From contig JADYYZ010000368.1 in assembly GCA_020853405.1 (NCBI GenBank), positions 1 to 6,832 of the forward strand: a stretch of 6,832 nucleotides of DNA, read 5' to 3'. Below are positions 5,898 to 6,832 of this stretch, piece by piece. How positions within the stretch are numbered: position 1 is the first letter of the stretch; each line of letters opens with the position of its first letter. This DNA comes from Acetobacteraceae bacterium (GTDB lineage: Bacteria; Pseudomonadota; Alphaproteobacteria; Acetobacterales; Acetobacteraceae). The notes below the pieces were generated by a model. It was not told the DNA's origin. It saw only the letters and a list, made by a program, of their open reading frames with translations, and did not search any database. A program made the translations under genes and the position numbers.

Positions 5898-6832
<935 letters not shown>

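Overview
The window is high-G+C DNA (well over 60% G+C by eye) with strongly GC-biased third codon positions. The proteins look proteobacterial, most likely alphaproteobacterial (a Rhodospirillales/Acetobacteraceae-like genome would fit), but this is an impression from composition and protein style, not a phylogenetic result. Coding density is high, with no gene-free stretch above about 130 bases. I see no tRNA, rRNA, insertion sequence, CRISPR array or phage gene.

Layout. (1) 35-418, plus strand: a short glyoxalase I (GloA) with all four metal ligands. (2) 475-1911, minus strand and convergent with gloA: a 14-helix MFS exporter of the DHA2 (EmrB/QacA) type. (3) 1912-2041: a divergent intergenic region. 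(4) 2042-2761, plus strand: a GntR-family regulator of the FCD (FadR-like) subfamily. (5) 2762-2883: an intergenic region with a strong ribosome-binding site at its end. (6) 2884-6832, plus strand: a tightly packed carbohydrate-type (CUT1) ABC import operon in the order binding protein, permease, permease, ATPase. The ATPase gene runs off the right edge after 311 codons.

How the genes fit together. The binding protein would capture a solute in the periplasm. The two permeases form the membrane channel, and the MalK/UgpC-like ATPase drives uptake. The operon genes overlap by 4 and 1 nt or are separated by 1 nt, which suggests translational coupling and balanced stoichiometry. The GntR regulator immediately upstream is the natural candidate to control the operon. 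A 13-bp AT-rich sequence lies directly before the regulator start and occurs again, inverted, before the ABC operon. This is the most informative non-coding signal here and is a good candidate for the regulator's operator. The transported substrate cannot be read from the sequence; sugars, polyols, glycerophosphodiesters or sugar acids are all possible.

Overall this looks like an ordinary metabolic and transport region. I found no evidence for an undescribed defence, mobile or RNA-based system. The items worth a second look are the paired operator candidates, the degenerate EAA loop of the first permease, a CxxC in the binding protein, and a small in-frame tandem repeat at the exporter N-terminus.
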